64,000 nt of DNA from Lachnospiraceae bacterium (GTDB taxonomy: Bacteria > Bacillota > Clostridia > Lachnospirales > Lachnospiraceae). How positions within the stretch are numbered: position 1 is the first letter of the stretch; every line of letters begins with the position of its first letter. The notes under the pieces were generated by a model. The model was not told the DNA's origin. It worked only from the letters and a program-made list of their open reading frames with translations, and ran no database searches. Positions 53,775 to 62,686 of the stretch are shown one piece after another. The stretch is taken from assembly GCA_029219245.1 (NCBI GenBank), contig JAQXTA010000041.1:163268-227267 (forward strand), written 5' to 3'. A program made the translations under genes and the position numbers.

Positions 53775-54781
53775 TTACTCATTCCTTCTATTGCATAAGC
53801 GACTGATTTATAATTATCATCATTAATAATCTTCGCAAGTCCAAGAGCCACACTTTCTGACGGATGCTCTGAAACATTGACTTTAAGACCGGTTCCCTTA
53901 CTCATCAGCTGTGCCAGCTTATTGACCTGAGAAGCACCTCCTGTCAGATATACGCCATGTCGGTAGATATCGGCAGCCAGTTCCGGAGGGGTGCGTTCCA
54001 GAATTACTTTAATATTATCGATAATTGTATTAAAATGTTCTGTCATACAATCATCCACAAGGGAGGTCGGTATTTCTCTTTCAACCGGAAGACCGGTTAC
54101 AATATCACGTCCATATACGATTGCACCACAATTCTGCGCCTCCAACTCCGATAAGGCAATTTTCACGTTCTCTGCTGTCTTTCCACCGATAATAAGACTG
54201 TATTCCCGACGGATTGCGGCTTTGATAGCCTCATCAAATTTTCTGCCGCCTACTTTGATAAGCTTGCTTAATACAATACCGCCCAGAGACAAAATAGATA
54301 TTTCTGTGGTATCAAATCCAACATTTACCACGAGAACGCCCTGTGAATTCTTTACATCAATACCAAGACCAAGTCCGTCTGCAACGGCCTTATCTACCAC
54401 CATAACCTTACGTGCTTTTACATTGGATTCTTTGATTAAATCCTTAAATGCACGTTTTTCCACTTCTGTAACATCCCATGGAACCGCTATATAATAGTCG
54501 GCAGGTTTAATATTGTTCTTCATAAGATCTCCCATAAAGTATTTTATGAGCGTTTCCATGTTCTGTATGTCAGCAATAACACCATTGCTGAGCGGATAAG
54601 AAATTTTAATATTTCCGGGTGCTTTTTCATACATTTCAAATGCAGAATTCCCGTATGCAAAAAGTGTTTTCTTATTTTCGATTGCAATCATGTTTTTTTC
54701 GGAAAAGACACTGTCATCCGTACGATTGTATATTTTGATATTACTTGTCCCTAAATCAATTCCAAATGCATTATTTGCCAA
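53771..54781 (-). CDS. mreB: Divergent MreB/actin-like protein
   Basis: Actin-fold protein in the mreBCD order, 336 residues. The first phosphate loop GIDLGTSNIKIY is normal. The second phosphate loop, DIGGGTT in usual MreB, reads NVGFDTT (153-159), losing the Mg/ATP Asp. The EEPMAAAIG stretch is replaced by DKAVADGLG (130-138), removing the catalytic Glu. The adenosine-site LTGGG has become LTGGA. ITEVEKRA-like (VTEVEKRAF) and ISLGGIV-like (SLGGIV) segments remain. It may polymerise without normal ATP turnover. Confidence 0.83.
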   Translation of the reverse strand: MANNAFGIDLGTSNIKIYNRTDDSVFSEKNMIAIENKKTLFAYGNSAFEMYEKAPGNIKISYPLSNGVIADIQNMETLIKYFMGDLMKNNIKPADYYIAVPWDVTEVEKRAFKDLIKESNVKARKVMVVDKAVADGLGLGIDVKNSQGVLVVNVGFDTTEISILSLGGIVLSKLIKVGGRKFDEAIKAAIRREYSLIIGGKTAENVKIALSELEAQNCGAIVYGRDIVTGLPVEREIPTSLVDDCMTEHFNTIIDNIKVILERTPPELAADIYRHGVYLTGGASQVNKLAQLMSKGTGLKVNVSEHPSESVALGLAKIINDDNYKSVAYAIEGMSK

Positions 54782-54796
54782 AGTAAATTACTCCTT

Positions 54797-55510
54797 TCAC
54801 AACTCTCTTATAAGTTTACTTTCCTGAAAACTGAAATAGCTGTTATCTCCAATAATAATATGATCCAATAAAGGAATATCGATCGTTCTGCCAATCTCTG
54901 AAATTCTTCTGGTAATCTGAATGTCATTATTGCTTGGAACCGGATTACCTCCCGGATGGTTATGCAGGAGCATAATATTGGTTGCCTGCGCCCGAAAAGC
55001 ACTGATATACACTTCTCTTGGTGAAAGCAAAGATGCGTTGACCGTACCGGTCGAGATCAACTGCTCTTCCAATAAATGCAGTCCGGAATCCAATAAGAGA
55101 AGCAAAATATGTTCTACTTTTTCATGCCGGAACCGTTCCATGTAGTAATCGGCAACCGACTCCGGTTTGTTAAACGCAAGCTGCCCCTTTGCTTTGGTCT
55201 GTGCCATACGAATACAAAGTTCAGCAATGACTTTTAGCTTGATTGCCTTAACTCTGCCAATGCCTTTCACCTGCATCAGTTCCGTTAACGGAATGTGGTA
55301 CAGTCCAAGCAGTCCGTTCCCATAACGGTTTGCCACCCGTAACACTTCTTCACCCAGTGCAATGGCATTCAGATTTTTGGTTCCGGTGCGGATAATGATG
55401 GCAAGTAGTTCCGAATCGGTAAGTGCGCCTGCTCCCATGGAAACAAATTTCTCATATGGAAGATTCTGCATCATGTCATTATCATTGTTCTCATACTTAT
55501 CTGATTTCAT
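54797..55510 (-). CDS. radC: RadC/YsxA-family JAB protein
   Basis: A 237-residue protein with an N-terminal helix-hairpin-helix (LMQVKGIGRVKAIKLK) and a C-terminal JAMM metal-binding domain (HNHPGGNPVPSNNDIQ). The name RadC comes from an older repair claim that has been withdrawn; its role is not settled. It sits just upstream of mreB as in Bacillus (radC/ysxA-mreBCD), with 15 bases between them. Confidence 0.93.
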   Translation of the reverse strand: MKSDKYENNDNDMMQNLPYEKFVSMGAGALTDSELLAIIIRTGTKNLNAIALGEEVLRVANRYGNGLLGLYHIPLTELMQVKGIGRVKAIKLKVIAELCIRMAQTKAKGQLAFNKPESVADYYMERFRHEKVEHILLLLLDSGLHLLEEQLISTGTVNASLLSPREVYISAFRAQATNIMLLHNHPGGNPVPSNNDIQITRRISEIGRTIDIPLLDHIIIGDNSYFSFQESKLIREL

Positions 55511-55552
55511 TCAACCTCTTTCCCGACAGCAACTCTCTCCAAAGTCAGGGAA

Positions 55553-55789
55553 TCAGATGAAACGGTATATAAAAATTGCCAATATAATACCGATAATACT
55601 TGCGATGGTAATTTTGATGGAAAGTCCAAAGGTAATACAAAGAATACCCAGGTCTAAAACAATGGGTGATGATAAACCGAAGGATTGTCCATAATTCAGC
55701 CATTCAATCGGTAACAAATTACCTATAAAGCCGCCAATCACAATTCCTGCCAGTATCAGCAAAAAACAAGCCCAATTATTTTTTTTCAT
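55553..55789 (-). CDS. DUF4321 small membrane protein
   Basis: A 78-residue protein with an N-terminal helix (CFLLILAGIVIGGFIGNLL) and two further hydrophobic stretches. The WLNYGQSFGLSSPIVLDLGILCITFGLSIKI region (30-60) fits the DUF4321 family found near radC and mreB in clostridia. AGGTACTT precedes the ATG. The role is unknown; position suggests a link to envelope growth. Confidence 0.8.
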   Translation of the reverse strand: MKKNNWACFLLILAGIVIGGFIGNLLPIEWLNYGQSFGLSSPIVLDLGILCITFGLSIKITIASIIGIILAIFIYRFI

Positions 55790-55867
55790 AAGTACCTCCC
55801 AGCAAATATCTTATCTATTTTATCACAAACAACATTTTATGTATACAAAATTTGCCGAATTTTTCTG

Positions 55868-57154
55868 TTATAATTTTTCAACAATATTCTGATCCACGAG
55901 ATTCTGTAAGGCTTTTAAAATACCAAGCTTTGCATGAGGCCATGTCAGTCCTCCCTGAAAATAAACGGCATAAGGCGGTGCTATGGGACCATCGGCACTA
56001 AGCTCAATGGAAGAACCGGATACAAAAGCTCCTGCGGCCATAATCACCTGAGAATCATACCCTGGCATATCCCATTGCTGCGGGGTTACAAAGCTGTCTA
56101 CCGGTGCTGCAGCCTGAATACCCTGACAGAACGCAATCACGCCCTCCGGTTTCCCGAAGGTTACTGCCTGAATGATATCGTGTCTGCTTTCTCTGCTGTC
56201 CGGAATCACCGAAAAACCCAGTTTTTCAAATACATTCGCAGCGAAAACAGCACCTTTTAAAGCACTTGCCGTTACGGTAGGTGCCAGAAAAAGTCCCTGG
56301 TAAAAAGAGGACATTACACCAAGGGACGCCCCTACTTCTTTACCAAGTCCCGGGGAAGTCAGCCGATAAGCAGCATTTTCCACACATTCTTTTTTGCCTG
56401 CAATATATCCGCCAATTGGTGCCAGTCCACCGCCCGGATTTTTAATCAGGGAACCCACTACCATATCAGCGCCTACATCGCTTGGTTCTGTTCGTTCTAC
56501 AAATTCACCGTAGCAGTTATCTACCATACAGATAACATCCGGTTTAATTTCTTTGATAAACGCAATCAGCTCTCCGATTTTTGCAACAGATAAGGTTGGT
56601 CTGGTCTGATAGCCTTTGGAACGTTGAATGGTTACCAATTTTGTCTTTTCATTTATGGCTTTGCGAATATTATCGTAATCAAAGCTTCCATCCGGTAATA
56701 AATCTACCTGTCGATAAGAAATACCATATTCTTTCAGGGAACCTCTGGATTTTCTGATGCCAATCACTTCCTCCAGTGTATCATAAGGCTTTCCAACCGG
56801 AGAAAGCAGTTCGTCCCCGGGACGCAGATTGCTCATCAGGGCAAGTGCAAGTGCATGTGTGCCACAAGTAATCTGTGGACGCACCAATGCATCCTCCGTA
56901 TGAAAAACAGCAGCATATACCTGCTCTAAGGTATCTCTTCCCAAATCGTTATAGCCATAGCCTGTCGTACCGGATAGACAGGCTTCGGAAACCCTGCACT
57001 GCTGCATGGCATGAATTACCTTAAGCTGATTGTATTCCGCTGTTTCATCCATTTGTCGAAAACGTTCTTCCAAAGAAGCAATAATTTCTTCTCCGAAAGT
57101 AAGAACATCTTTGGAAATACCAAACGGACTGTATTGTTCCTCTAAGTTATACAT
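55868..57154 (-). CDS. ynbB: PLP-dependent YnbB-like (methionine gamma-lyase/aluminum-resistance family) protein
   Basis: A 428-residue fold-type I PLP protein. The Lys that would bind PLP is in TIQRSKGYQTRPTLS, with CMVDNCYGEFVE before it as the Asp-bearing strand and GSLIKNPGGGLAPIGGYIAG. SGTTGYGYNDLGRDTLEQVYA and ALVRPQITCGTHALALAL are family hallmarks. Members are called aluminum-resistance proteins in some databases; the reaction is not established. The stop region is followed by DUF4321, and its start overlaps miaA by eight bases. Confidence 0.87.
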   Translation of the reverse strand: MYNLEEQYSPFGISKDVLTFGEEIIASLEERFRQMDETAEYNQLKVIHAMQQCRVSEACLSGTTGYGYNDLGRDTLEQVYAAVFHTEDALVRPQITCGTHALALALMSNLRPGDELLSPVGKPYDTLEEVIGIRKSRGSLKEYGISYRQVDLLPDGSFDYDNIRKAINEKTKLVTIQRSKGYQTRPTLSVAKIGELIAFIKEIKPDVICMVDNCYGEFVERTEPSDVGADMVVGSLIKNPGGGLAPIGGYIAGKKECVENAAYRLTSPGLGKEVGASLGVMSSFYQGLFLAPTVTASALKGAVFAANVFEKLGFSVIPDSRESRHDIIQAVTFGKPEGVIAFCQGIQAAAPVDSFVTPQQWDMPGYDSQVIMAAGAFVSGSSIELSADGPIAPPYAVYFQGGLTWPHAKLGILKALQNLVDQNIVEKL

Positions 57155-58133
57155 GTTGTATAATCTCCTTTGCTTCTAATATCTTTAATGCTGCTTCTAA
57201 TATCAGCTTTTTCTGGCTGGGATTTTCCGGAAAGTCTGTTTTGGAAAGCCACGTAACATCTTCTTCCCTGCGGAACCATGTAAGCTGTCTTTTGGCAAAG
57301 TGTCTGGTATCCCGCTTAATCCGGTATACTGCATCCTCCAGGCTGCATTTTCCGTCCAGATATTCCAGTATTTCTTTATAGCCCAGTCCCTGCATGGATA
57401 CCATGTTCCCGTTACAACCCATGTCTTTCAATACCTGTACCTCTTCTATTAATCCCTCTGCAAGCATTTTATCCACCCGTTTATCAATCCGGTCATACAG
57501 CTTTTCCCTATCGTCATTTAAGACAAAATAGACAAAATTATACGGAGATTCTTTTTTTCGTTGCTCCTCATTATGTTCCGAAATTTTTTTTCCCGTTTTT
57601 TCATAAAATTCTATAGCCCGGATAACCCGTTTCACGTTGTTGGCATGAATAATTTCGCAGGATTTCGGATCAATTCTGCGCAGACGATCAAACAAGGCTT
57701 CGTTTCCGTTTTTTTTGGCAAATTGCTCCAGCTCAAGACGAAAAGCTTCATCTTCTTCACTCTCGGTAAAATCAATATCATACAAAACGGACTGGATATA
57801 AAAACCGGTACCGCCTACCAGAATCGGAATTTTGCCTTTGGCATAAATTTTGTTCATGGCAGCTTTAGCAAGTGTCTGAAACTTTACAACATGAAATTCC
57901 TCGGAAGGTTCTAAAATATCAATCAGATAATGTGGTATGCCATCCATTTCTTCCGGCATAATTTTGGCAGAACCAATATCCATATGTTTATAAACCTGCA
58001 TGGAATCCGCTGAGATAATTTCACCGTCAATGGCTTTTGCAAGTGAAATAGATAACGCAGTTTTCCCAACTGCAGTCGGTCCCGTCAAAATAACTAACGG
58101 CTGTCTGTTTTTTTGTATATTTTTCCCACTCAT
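57147..58133 (-). CDS. miaA: tRNA dimethylallyltransferase MiaA
   Basis: Adds the dimethylallyl group to N6 of A37 in tRNAs reading U-starting codons. The 328 residues show the P-loop GPTAVGKTALSI, IISADSMQVYKHMDIGSAK and GGTGFYIQSVLY, and RDTRHFAKRQLTWFRRE near the end. It starts on the last base of the mutL stop codon and precedes ynbB. MiaB, the next enzyme of the same ms2i6A modification, is encoded at the right edge of the window. Confidence 0.96.
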   Translation of the reverse strand: MSGKNIQKNRQPLVILTGPTAVGKTALSISLAKAIDGEIISADSMQVYKHMDIGSAKIMPEEMDGIPHYLIDILEPSEEFHVVKFQTLAKAAMNKIYAKGKIPILVGGTGFYIQSVLYDIDFTESEEDEAFRLELEQFAKKNGNEALFDRLRRIDPKSCEIIHANNVKRVIRAIEFYEKTGKKISEHNEEQRKKESPYNFVYFVLNDDREKLYDRIDKRVDKMLAEGLIEEVQVLKDMGCNGNMVSMQGLGYKEILEYLDGKCSLEDAVYRIKRDTRHFAKRQLTWFRREEDVTWLSKTDFPENPSQKKLILEAALKILEAKEIIQHV

Positions 58134-59977
58134 TAGGTCACAATCCTCTTAAACTTCTTTTCCAGCTCATACTTACTCATGGTTATGATGGTTGGTCTTC
58201 CATGCGGACAGTTATAGGGATTATCCAAAGAAAGTAGCTCATCCAACAATGCCTCTACTTCCGGTCGTGAAAGCCGCATATTGCCTTTTACAGCTGCCTT
58301 GCAGGCCATTGTCGCGATTTTTATCTGAATACTGTCGGGTGTTTTGCTACTGGTGGTTTCTTCCGACAGCTCATCTAATAATTCATAAAACAGTTCTGCA
58401 TCCTGATAACCATATAAATCCATCGGTACACCGGAAATTGCATAATCATTCCCACCAAATTCTTCTATTACAAATCCAAAAGAAGCAAAATAATGCTGAT
58501 ATTGCATCAGACATTCCTTTTCTCTGCCGTTTAATGTAATGATGACAGGCGGATTAAGGTTTTGAGACACAATCGTATGTTCCCGGAACTGCTTCATCAG
58601 ACGCTCATATTTTACTTTTTCGTGGGCCGCATGCTGATCAATAATCAGAAGCTTATCCTGATAAGAAATCAGCCAGTAGGTATCAAAAAGCTGTCCGATA
58701 ATCTCATACTGTTCCCTGGCCTTTGCAGAAAGCAGTTTATCATCAAAAAGACTCATCTGTTCCGGCTTGATGGTCGGCTTTTTTTCTTCTGCAGCATAGA
58801 CAGCTGTTTCATTTACTGTTTGGGAAAAAGGTAATGTTTTTGTTGGCTGTTCCAATTCCATTCGTTTCTTTTCAAAGGGCTCCGGAAGAATTACTTCCGA
58901 TTCCGTAAATTTTGGCTCTGAAACTTTTGGTTTAAGAATTTCCGATTCAAAAACTTCGGGTTCCGGAAGTTCGGTTTCCGGTATCATTTCCTGTTTGTGC
59001 AAGGTCTGATAAATAATCTCCTGCACCAGTTCATAAAACTCTTGTCCATCTGCAATACGCACCTCCATTTTGGTCGGATGGACATTGACATCAATCCGTT
59101 TTGTATCAATGGAAAAATGTAGAACACAGAATGGAAACTTGTGCTGCATCAAATATTCTTTGTAGCCGTCTTCCACCGCTTTGCTAATCAGGCTACTTTT
59201 TATAAATCTTCCGTTAATGTAAAAAATTTCATAGTTACGGTTGGAACGGTTAATCAGCGGTTTTCCGAGATAGCCGTCAATCGAAACACCCTCTTTTTCC
59301 ACATGGATTTCTTCCACTTCTCTGGCAATCTCTTTTCCATAGATACGATAAATGATTTCTTTTAAATCACGGTTGCCGGAAGTATGAAAACGACTGTGGT
59401 TATTGATGATAAAATGAAAGGAAATCTGCGGATGGGACATGGCAAGATGTTCCATCAAATCTGCGACATAAGAGCCTTCTGTCTGTGGGGATTTCAAAAA
59501 CTTTTTACGGGGGAGCGTATTATAAAAAAGATTCCGTACCAGAATGGTAGTGCCTTCCGGGGCACCGATTTCTTCCATTTCTTTCTCCGTGCCGCCTTCT
59601 ATCACATAGCGGACACCGGTCAAATCTTCAGGTACTTTGGAAATTGCTTCTACCATGGCAACGGCTGCAATACTTGCAAGTGCTTCTCCCCGAAATCCAA
59701 GACTGACCAATTCGGTCAAGTCATTGGCAGATTCGATTTTACTGGTCGCATGACGTAAAAAAGCATTCCTTATCTGGGATTTTTCAATACCGCTTCCGTT
59801 ATCGGTTACGCGGATAAAAGAAATGCCGCCATCCTTTATTTCTACCGTAATGGCATCCGCACCGGAGTCAATGGCATTTTCTACCAGTTCTTTAATGACA
59901 CTGGCAGGACGTTCTACTACTTCTCCGGCAGCAATTTTATCGATTGTCTGATTATCTAATATATTTATTTTTGCCAT
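58133..59977 (-). CDS. mutL: DNA mismatch repair protein MutL
   Basis: GHKL ATPase of 614 residues with ENAIDSGADAITVEI, DNGSGI and LGFRGEALASIAAV in the N-terminal part. The linker about 340-420 is Pro/Glu-rich with repeated EPE/EPKVSEP units. The C-terminal endonuclease domain shows DQHAAHEKVKYERLM, ACKAAVKGN and CPHGRPTI, so this MutL can nick DNA, as expected where MutH is absent. It is read 13 bases after mutS. Confidence 0.95.
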   Translation of the reverse strand: MAKINILDNQTIDKIAAGEVVERPASVIKELVENAIDSGADAITVEIKDGGISFIRVTDNGSGIEKSQIRNAFLRHATSKIESANDLTELVSLGFRGEALASIAAVAMVEAISKVPEDLTGVRYVIEGGTEKEMEEIGAPEGTTILVRNLFYNTLPRKKFLKSPQTEGSYVADLMEHLAMSHPQISFHFIINNHSRFHTSGNRDLKEIIYRIYGKEIAREVEEIHVEKEGVSIDGYLGKPLINRSNRNYEIFYINGRFIKSSLISKAVEDGYKEYLMQHKFPFCVLHFSIDTKRIDVNVHPTKMEVRIADGQEFYELVQEIIYQTLHKQEMIPETELPEPEVFESEILKPKVSEPKFTESEVILPEPFEKKRMELEQPTKTLPFSQTVNETAVYAAEEKKPTIKPEQMSLFDDKLLSAKAREQYEIIGQLFDTYWLISYQDKLLIIDQHAAHEKVKYERLMKQFREHTIVSQNLNPPVIITLNGREKECLMQYQHYFASFGFVIEEFGGNDYAISGVPMDLYGYQDAELFYELLDELSEETTSSKTPDSIQIKIATMACKAAVKGNMRLSRPEVEALLDELLSLDNPYNCPHGRPTIITMSKYELEKKFKRIVT

Positions 59978-59990
59978 ATTTTTATATTAT

Positions 59991-62639
59991 TTAACCCCAA
60001 CGGTTCTTCAATTTATTCTGTAAACGGTACAAAGTGTTTAAAGCATCTACCGGTGTCAGGTTTGTAATGTCCAGTTCCTTAAGTTCCTTTACCACATCTT
60101 CATCCTTTACCGTATCAAATAAGGAAATCTGCTCCAAATCTACTTCATCGTATTTAACAGTCTTCTTTCTGTCATTTTTGATATTCACTTCAATATTTTG
60201 TACTTTTTCAGTAATGTCATTGTCGCTTAATTGTTCTACAATTTCCTTTGCCCGGTCAATTACCATATCCGGCACTCCTGCAAGTTTGGCGACCTGAATA
60301 CCATAGCTCTTATCCGCACCGCCTTTGATGATTTTTCTTAAGAACACAATATCATCACCTTTTTCTTTGACGGCAATACAATAATTATTGACATTATCCA
60401 TCTTACCTTCCAGTTCGGTCAGTTCATGGTAGTGTGTCGCAAAAAGCGTTTTTGCACCAAGCAGTTTCCGATTGCTGATGTGTTCAATGACTGCCCATGC
60501 AATGCTTAACCCATCAAAGGTAGAAGTACCACGACCAATTTCATCCAGCACAAGAAGGCTGTTTGACGTGGCATTTCGTAATATATTGGCAACTTCATTC
60601 ATCTCTACCATAAAGGTTGACTGTCCGCTTGCCAAATCATCGGAAGCACCAACCCTGGTAAAAATACGATCAACAATACCAATATTTGCTTTTTTGGCCG
60701 GAACAAAACAACCAATCTGTGCCAACAGCACAATCAATGCCGTCTGACGCATATAGGTCGATTTACCTGCCATATTCGGCCCGGTAATAACAGCAATACA
60801 ATGCTTCTGGTTATCCAGATAGGTATCATTTGCAATAAACATATCGTTATGAATCATCTGTTCCACAACCGGATGTCTTCCTTCTTTGATATCGATAATG
60901 CCCTTTTCATTCAGGCTTGGTCTGACATAGTGGTTGCGTTCCGCCACATAGGAAAAGGAAGCAAAAACATCCAGTTTGGCAATCGCTTTCGCCGTCTGTT
61001 GGATTCGTTCTATTTGCGCGGCAATGGTATCGCGGACTTCGCAAAAAACTGTATATTCCAGAGAATACAACTTGTCTTCTGCATTCAAAATTGTATCCTC
61101 CAGTTCTTTTAGACGTGGTGTTGTATAACGTTCTGCATTGGCCAGAGTCTGTTTCCTAATATAATCCTCCGGAACCAGATTTTTGTAAGAATTTGTCACT
61201 TCAAAATAATAGCCGAATACTTTATTGTATTTTATCCGAAGATTTTTGATGCCGGTACGCTCTCTGTCCTCATTCTCCAACGCCGCAAGCCAGTTTTTAC
61301 CTTCGGTTTTGGCATGGCGCAGTTCATCAATGGTTTCATGAAATCTTTCTTTTATAATACCGCCTTCTTTAATGGCAATTGGAGGTTCTTCCATAATTGC
61401 ATCATCAATCAGATGAAACAAATCAGATAAGTCATCGATTTCATTTTGAATTTCTTTTAACAAATCGGCATTGGCATCCTGCATGATGGTTTTGATAGAA
61501 GGAAGCATTTCCAGAGAATTACGGAAAGCAATCAAATCTCTTGGATTTGCTGTACGGTAACTTACCTTTCCAAGCAATCTTTCCAAATCATATATCGGAT
61601 TTAAGTACTCCCGTAGTTCATCCCGCAACATGGAATTTTTACATAGTTCCGCTACAGCATCCAGACGTTTTTCAATCGCTTCACGGTCAATCAAAGGCTG
61701 TTCGATATATTTACGAAGCATTCTTCCACCCATAGCGGTTTTGGTACGGTCTAAAACACCAAGCAAAGAACCCTTTTTCTGTTTTTCACGCAAGGTTTCA
61801 ATCAGTTCCAGATTCCTTCTGGTAGAACTGTCAAGAAGCATATACTTACTGGTCAGATACGGATATAAATGCGTAAAATGCTCTAAGGATGTTTTCTGTG
61901 TTTCGTAAAGGTATTGTAATAAAGCACCGGAAGCAATCAGACCGCTTGGAAAATCTTCAATTCCAAGTCCGGTTAAGGATGTTACATGAAAATGCTTTAG
62001 CAGACATTTCCGACAGGTCTCTTCGTCAAAATAATGTGCTGCAAGAGAATAAACGGTTACCCCCAGCCTGTTTTTCATTTCTTCAATGTCATAGCCACTG
62101 ACAAAAAAAGCTTCATTGCAGATAATTTCCGAAGGCTCATATTTATTGATTTCATCCTGCAGCTTACGAATATCATCCACTTCCGTCAGATAATAATCTC
62201 CCGTTGTAACGTCAGCGACGGAAATACCAATTTTGCCCGGGAAATAGGATACACAGATAATATAGTTGTTTTTGGAGTCATCCATTGCCTGGATATTCAT
62301 ATTGGTACCCGGTGTAACAATACGAATGACTTCTCTTTTTACGATTCCTTTTGCTTCCTTCGGGTCCTCCACCTGTTCACAGATGGCAACCTTATAGCCT
62401 TTGGAAATCAGTTTATTCAGATAACCTTCTACTGCATGATAGGGAACACCGCACATGGGTGCTCTTTCTTCCTGCCCACAGCTTTTTCCGGTCAATGTAA
62501 TTTCCAGTTCCTTCGATGCCGTTATGGCATCCTCAAAAAACATTTCATAGAAATCGCCGAGGCGATAGAATAAGATACAATCCTGATATTCTTTTTTTGT
62601 TTCAATATATTGCTGCATCATGGGTGTTAATTCCGCCAT
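59991..62639 (-). CDS. mutS: DNA mismatch recognition ATPase MutS
   Basis: Mismatch-binding protein of 882 residues. The N-terminal mismatch motif Phe-x-Glu is in YRLGDFYEMFFEDA. The ATPase domain shows GPNMAGKSTYMRQ (Walker A), DEIGRGTSTFDGLS (Walker B) and ATHYHELTELE. The C-terminal tail after SYGIQVAKLAG has the usual coiled part ending VDALNTLYRLQNKL. The ribosome site is weak, so translation may depend on the upstream message from miaB. Confidence 0.97.
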   Translation of the reverse strand: MAELTPMMQQYIETKKEYQDCILFYRLGDFYEMFFEDAITASKELEITLTGKSCGQEERAPMCGVPYHAVEGYLNKLISKGYKVAICEQVEDPKEAKGIVKREVIRIVTPGTNMNIQAMDDSKNNYIICVSYFPGKIGISVADVTTGDYYLTEVDDIRKLQDEINKYEPSEIICNEAFFVSGYDIEEMKNRLGVTVYSLAAHYFDEETCRKCLLKHFHVTSLTGLGIEDFPSGLIASGALLQYLYETQKTSLEHFTHLYPYLTSKYMLLDSSTRRNLELIETLREKQKKGSLLGVLDRTKTAMGGRMLRKYIEQPLIDREAIEKRLDAVAELCKNSMLRDELREYLNPIYDLERLLGKVSYRTANPRDLIAFRNSLEMLPSIKTIMQDANADLLKEIQNEIDDLSDLFHLIDDAIMEEPPIAIKEGGIIKERFHETIDELRHAKTEGKNWLAALENEDRERTGIKNLRIKYNKVFGYYFEVTNSYKNLVPEDYIRKQTLANAERYTTPRLKELEDTILNAEDKLYSLEYTVFCEVRDTIAAQIERIQQTAKAIAKLDVFASFSYVAERNHYVRPSLNEKGIIDIKEGRHPVVEQMIHNDMFIANDTYLDNQKHCIAVITGPNMAGKSTYMRQTALIVLLAQIGCFVPAKKANIGIVDRIFTRVGASDDLASGQSTFMVEMNEVANILRNATSNSLLVLDEIGRGTSTFDGLSIAWAVIEHISNRKLLGAKTLFATHYHELTELEGKMDNVNNYCIAVKEKGDDIVFLRKIIKGGADKSYGIQVAKLAGVPDMVIDRAKEIVEQLSDNDITEKVQNIEVNIKNDRKKTVKYDEVDLEQISLFDTVKDEDVVKELKELDITNLTPVDALNTLYRLQNKLKNRWG

Positions 62640-62686
62640 GTTTTTTAACCGTCTTTCTTGTATTTTATAGAATAAAAAATTTTATC

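Noticed and set aside
62034..62573. A 179-codon frame antisense to mutS
   Set aside because: A composition artefact of the mutS codons, without ribosome site or domain.
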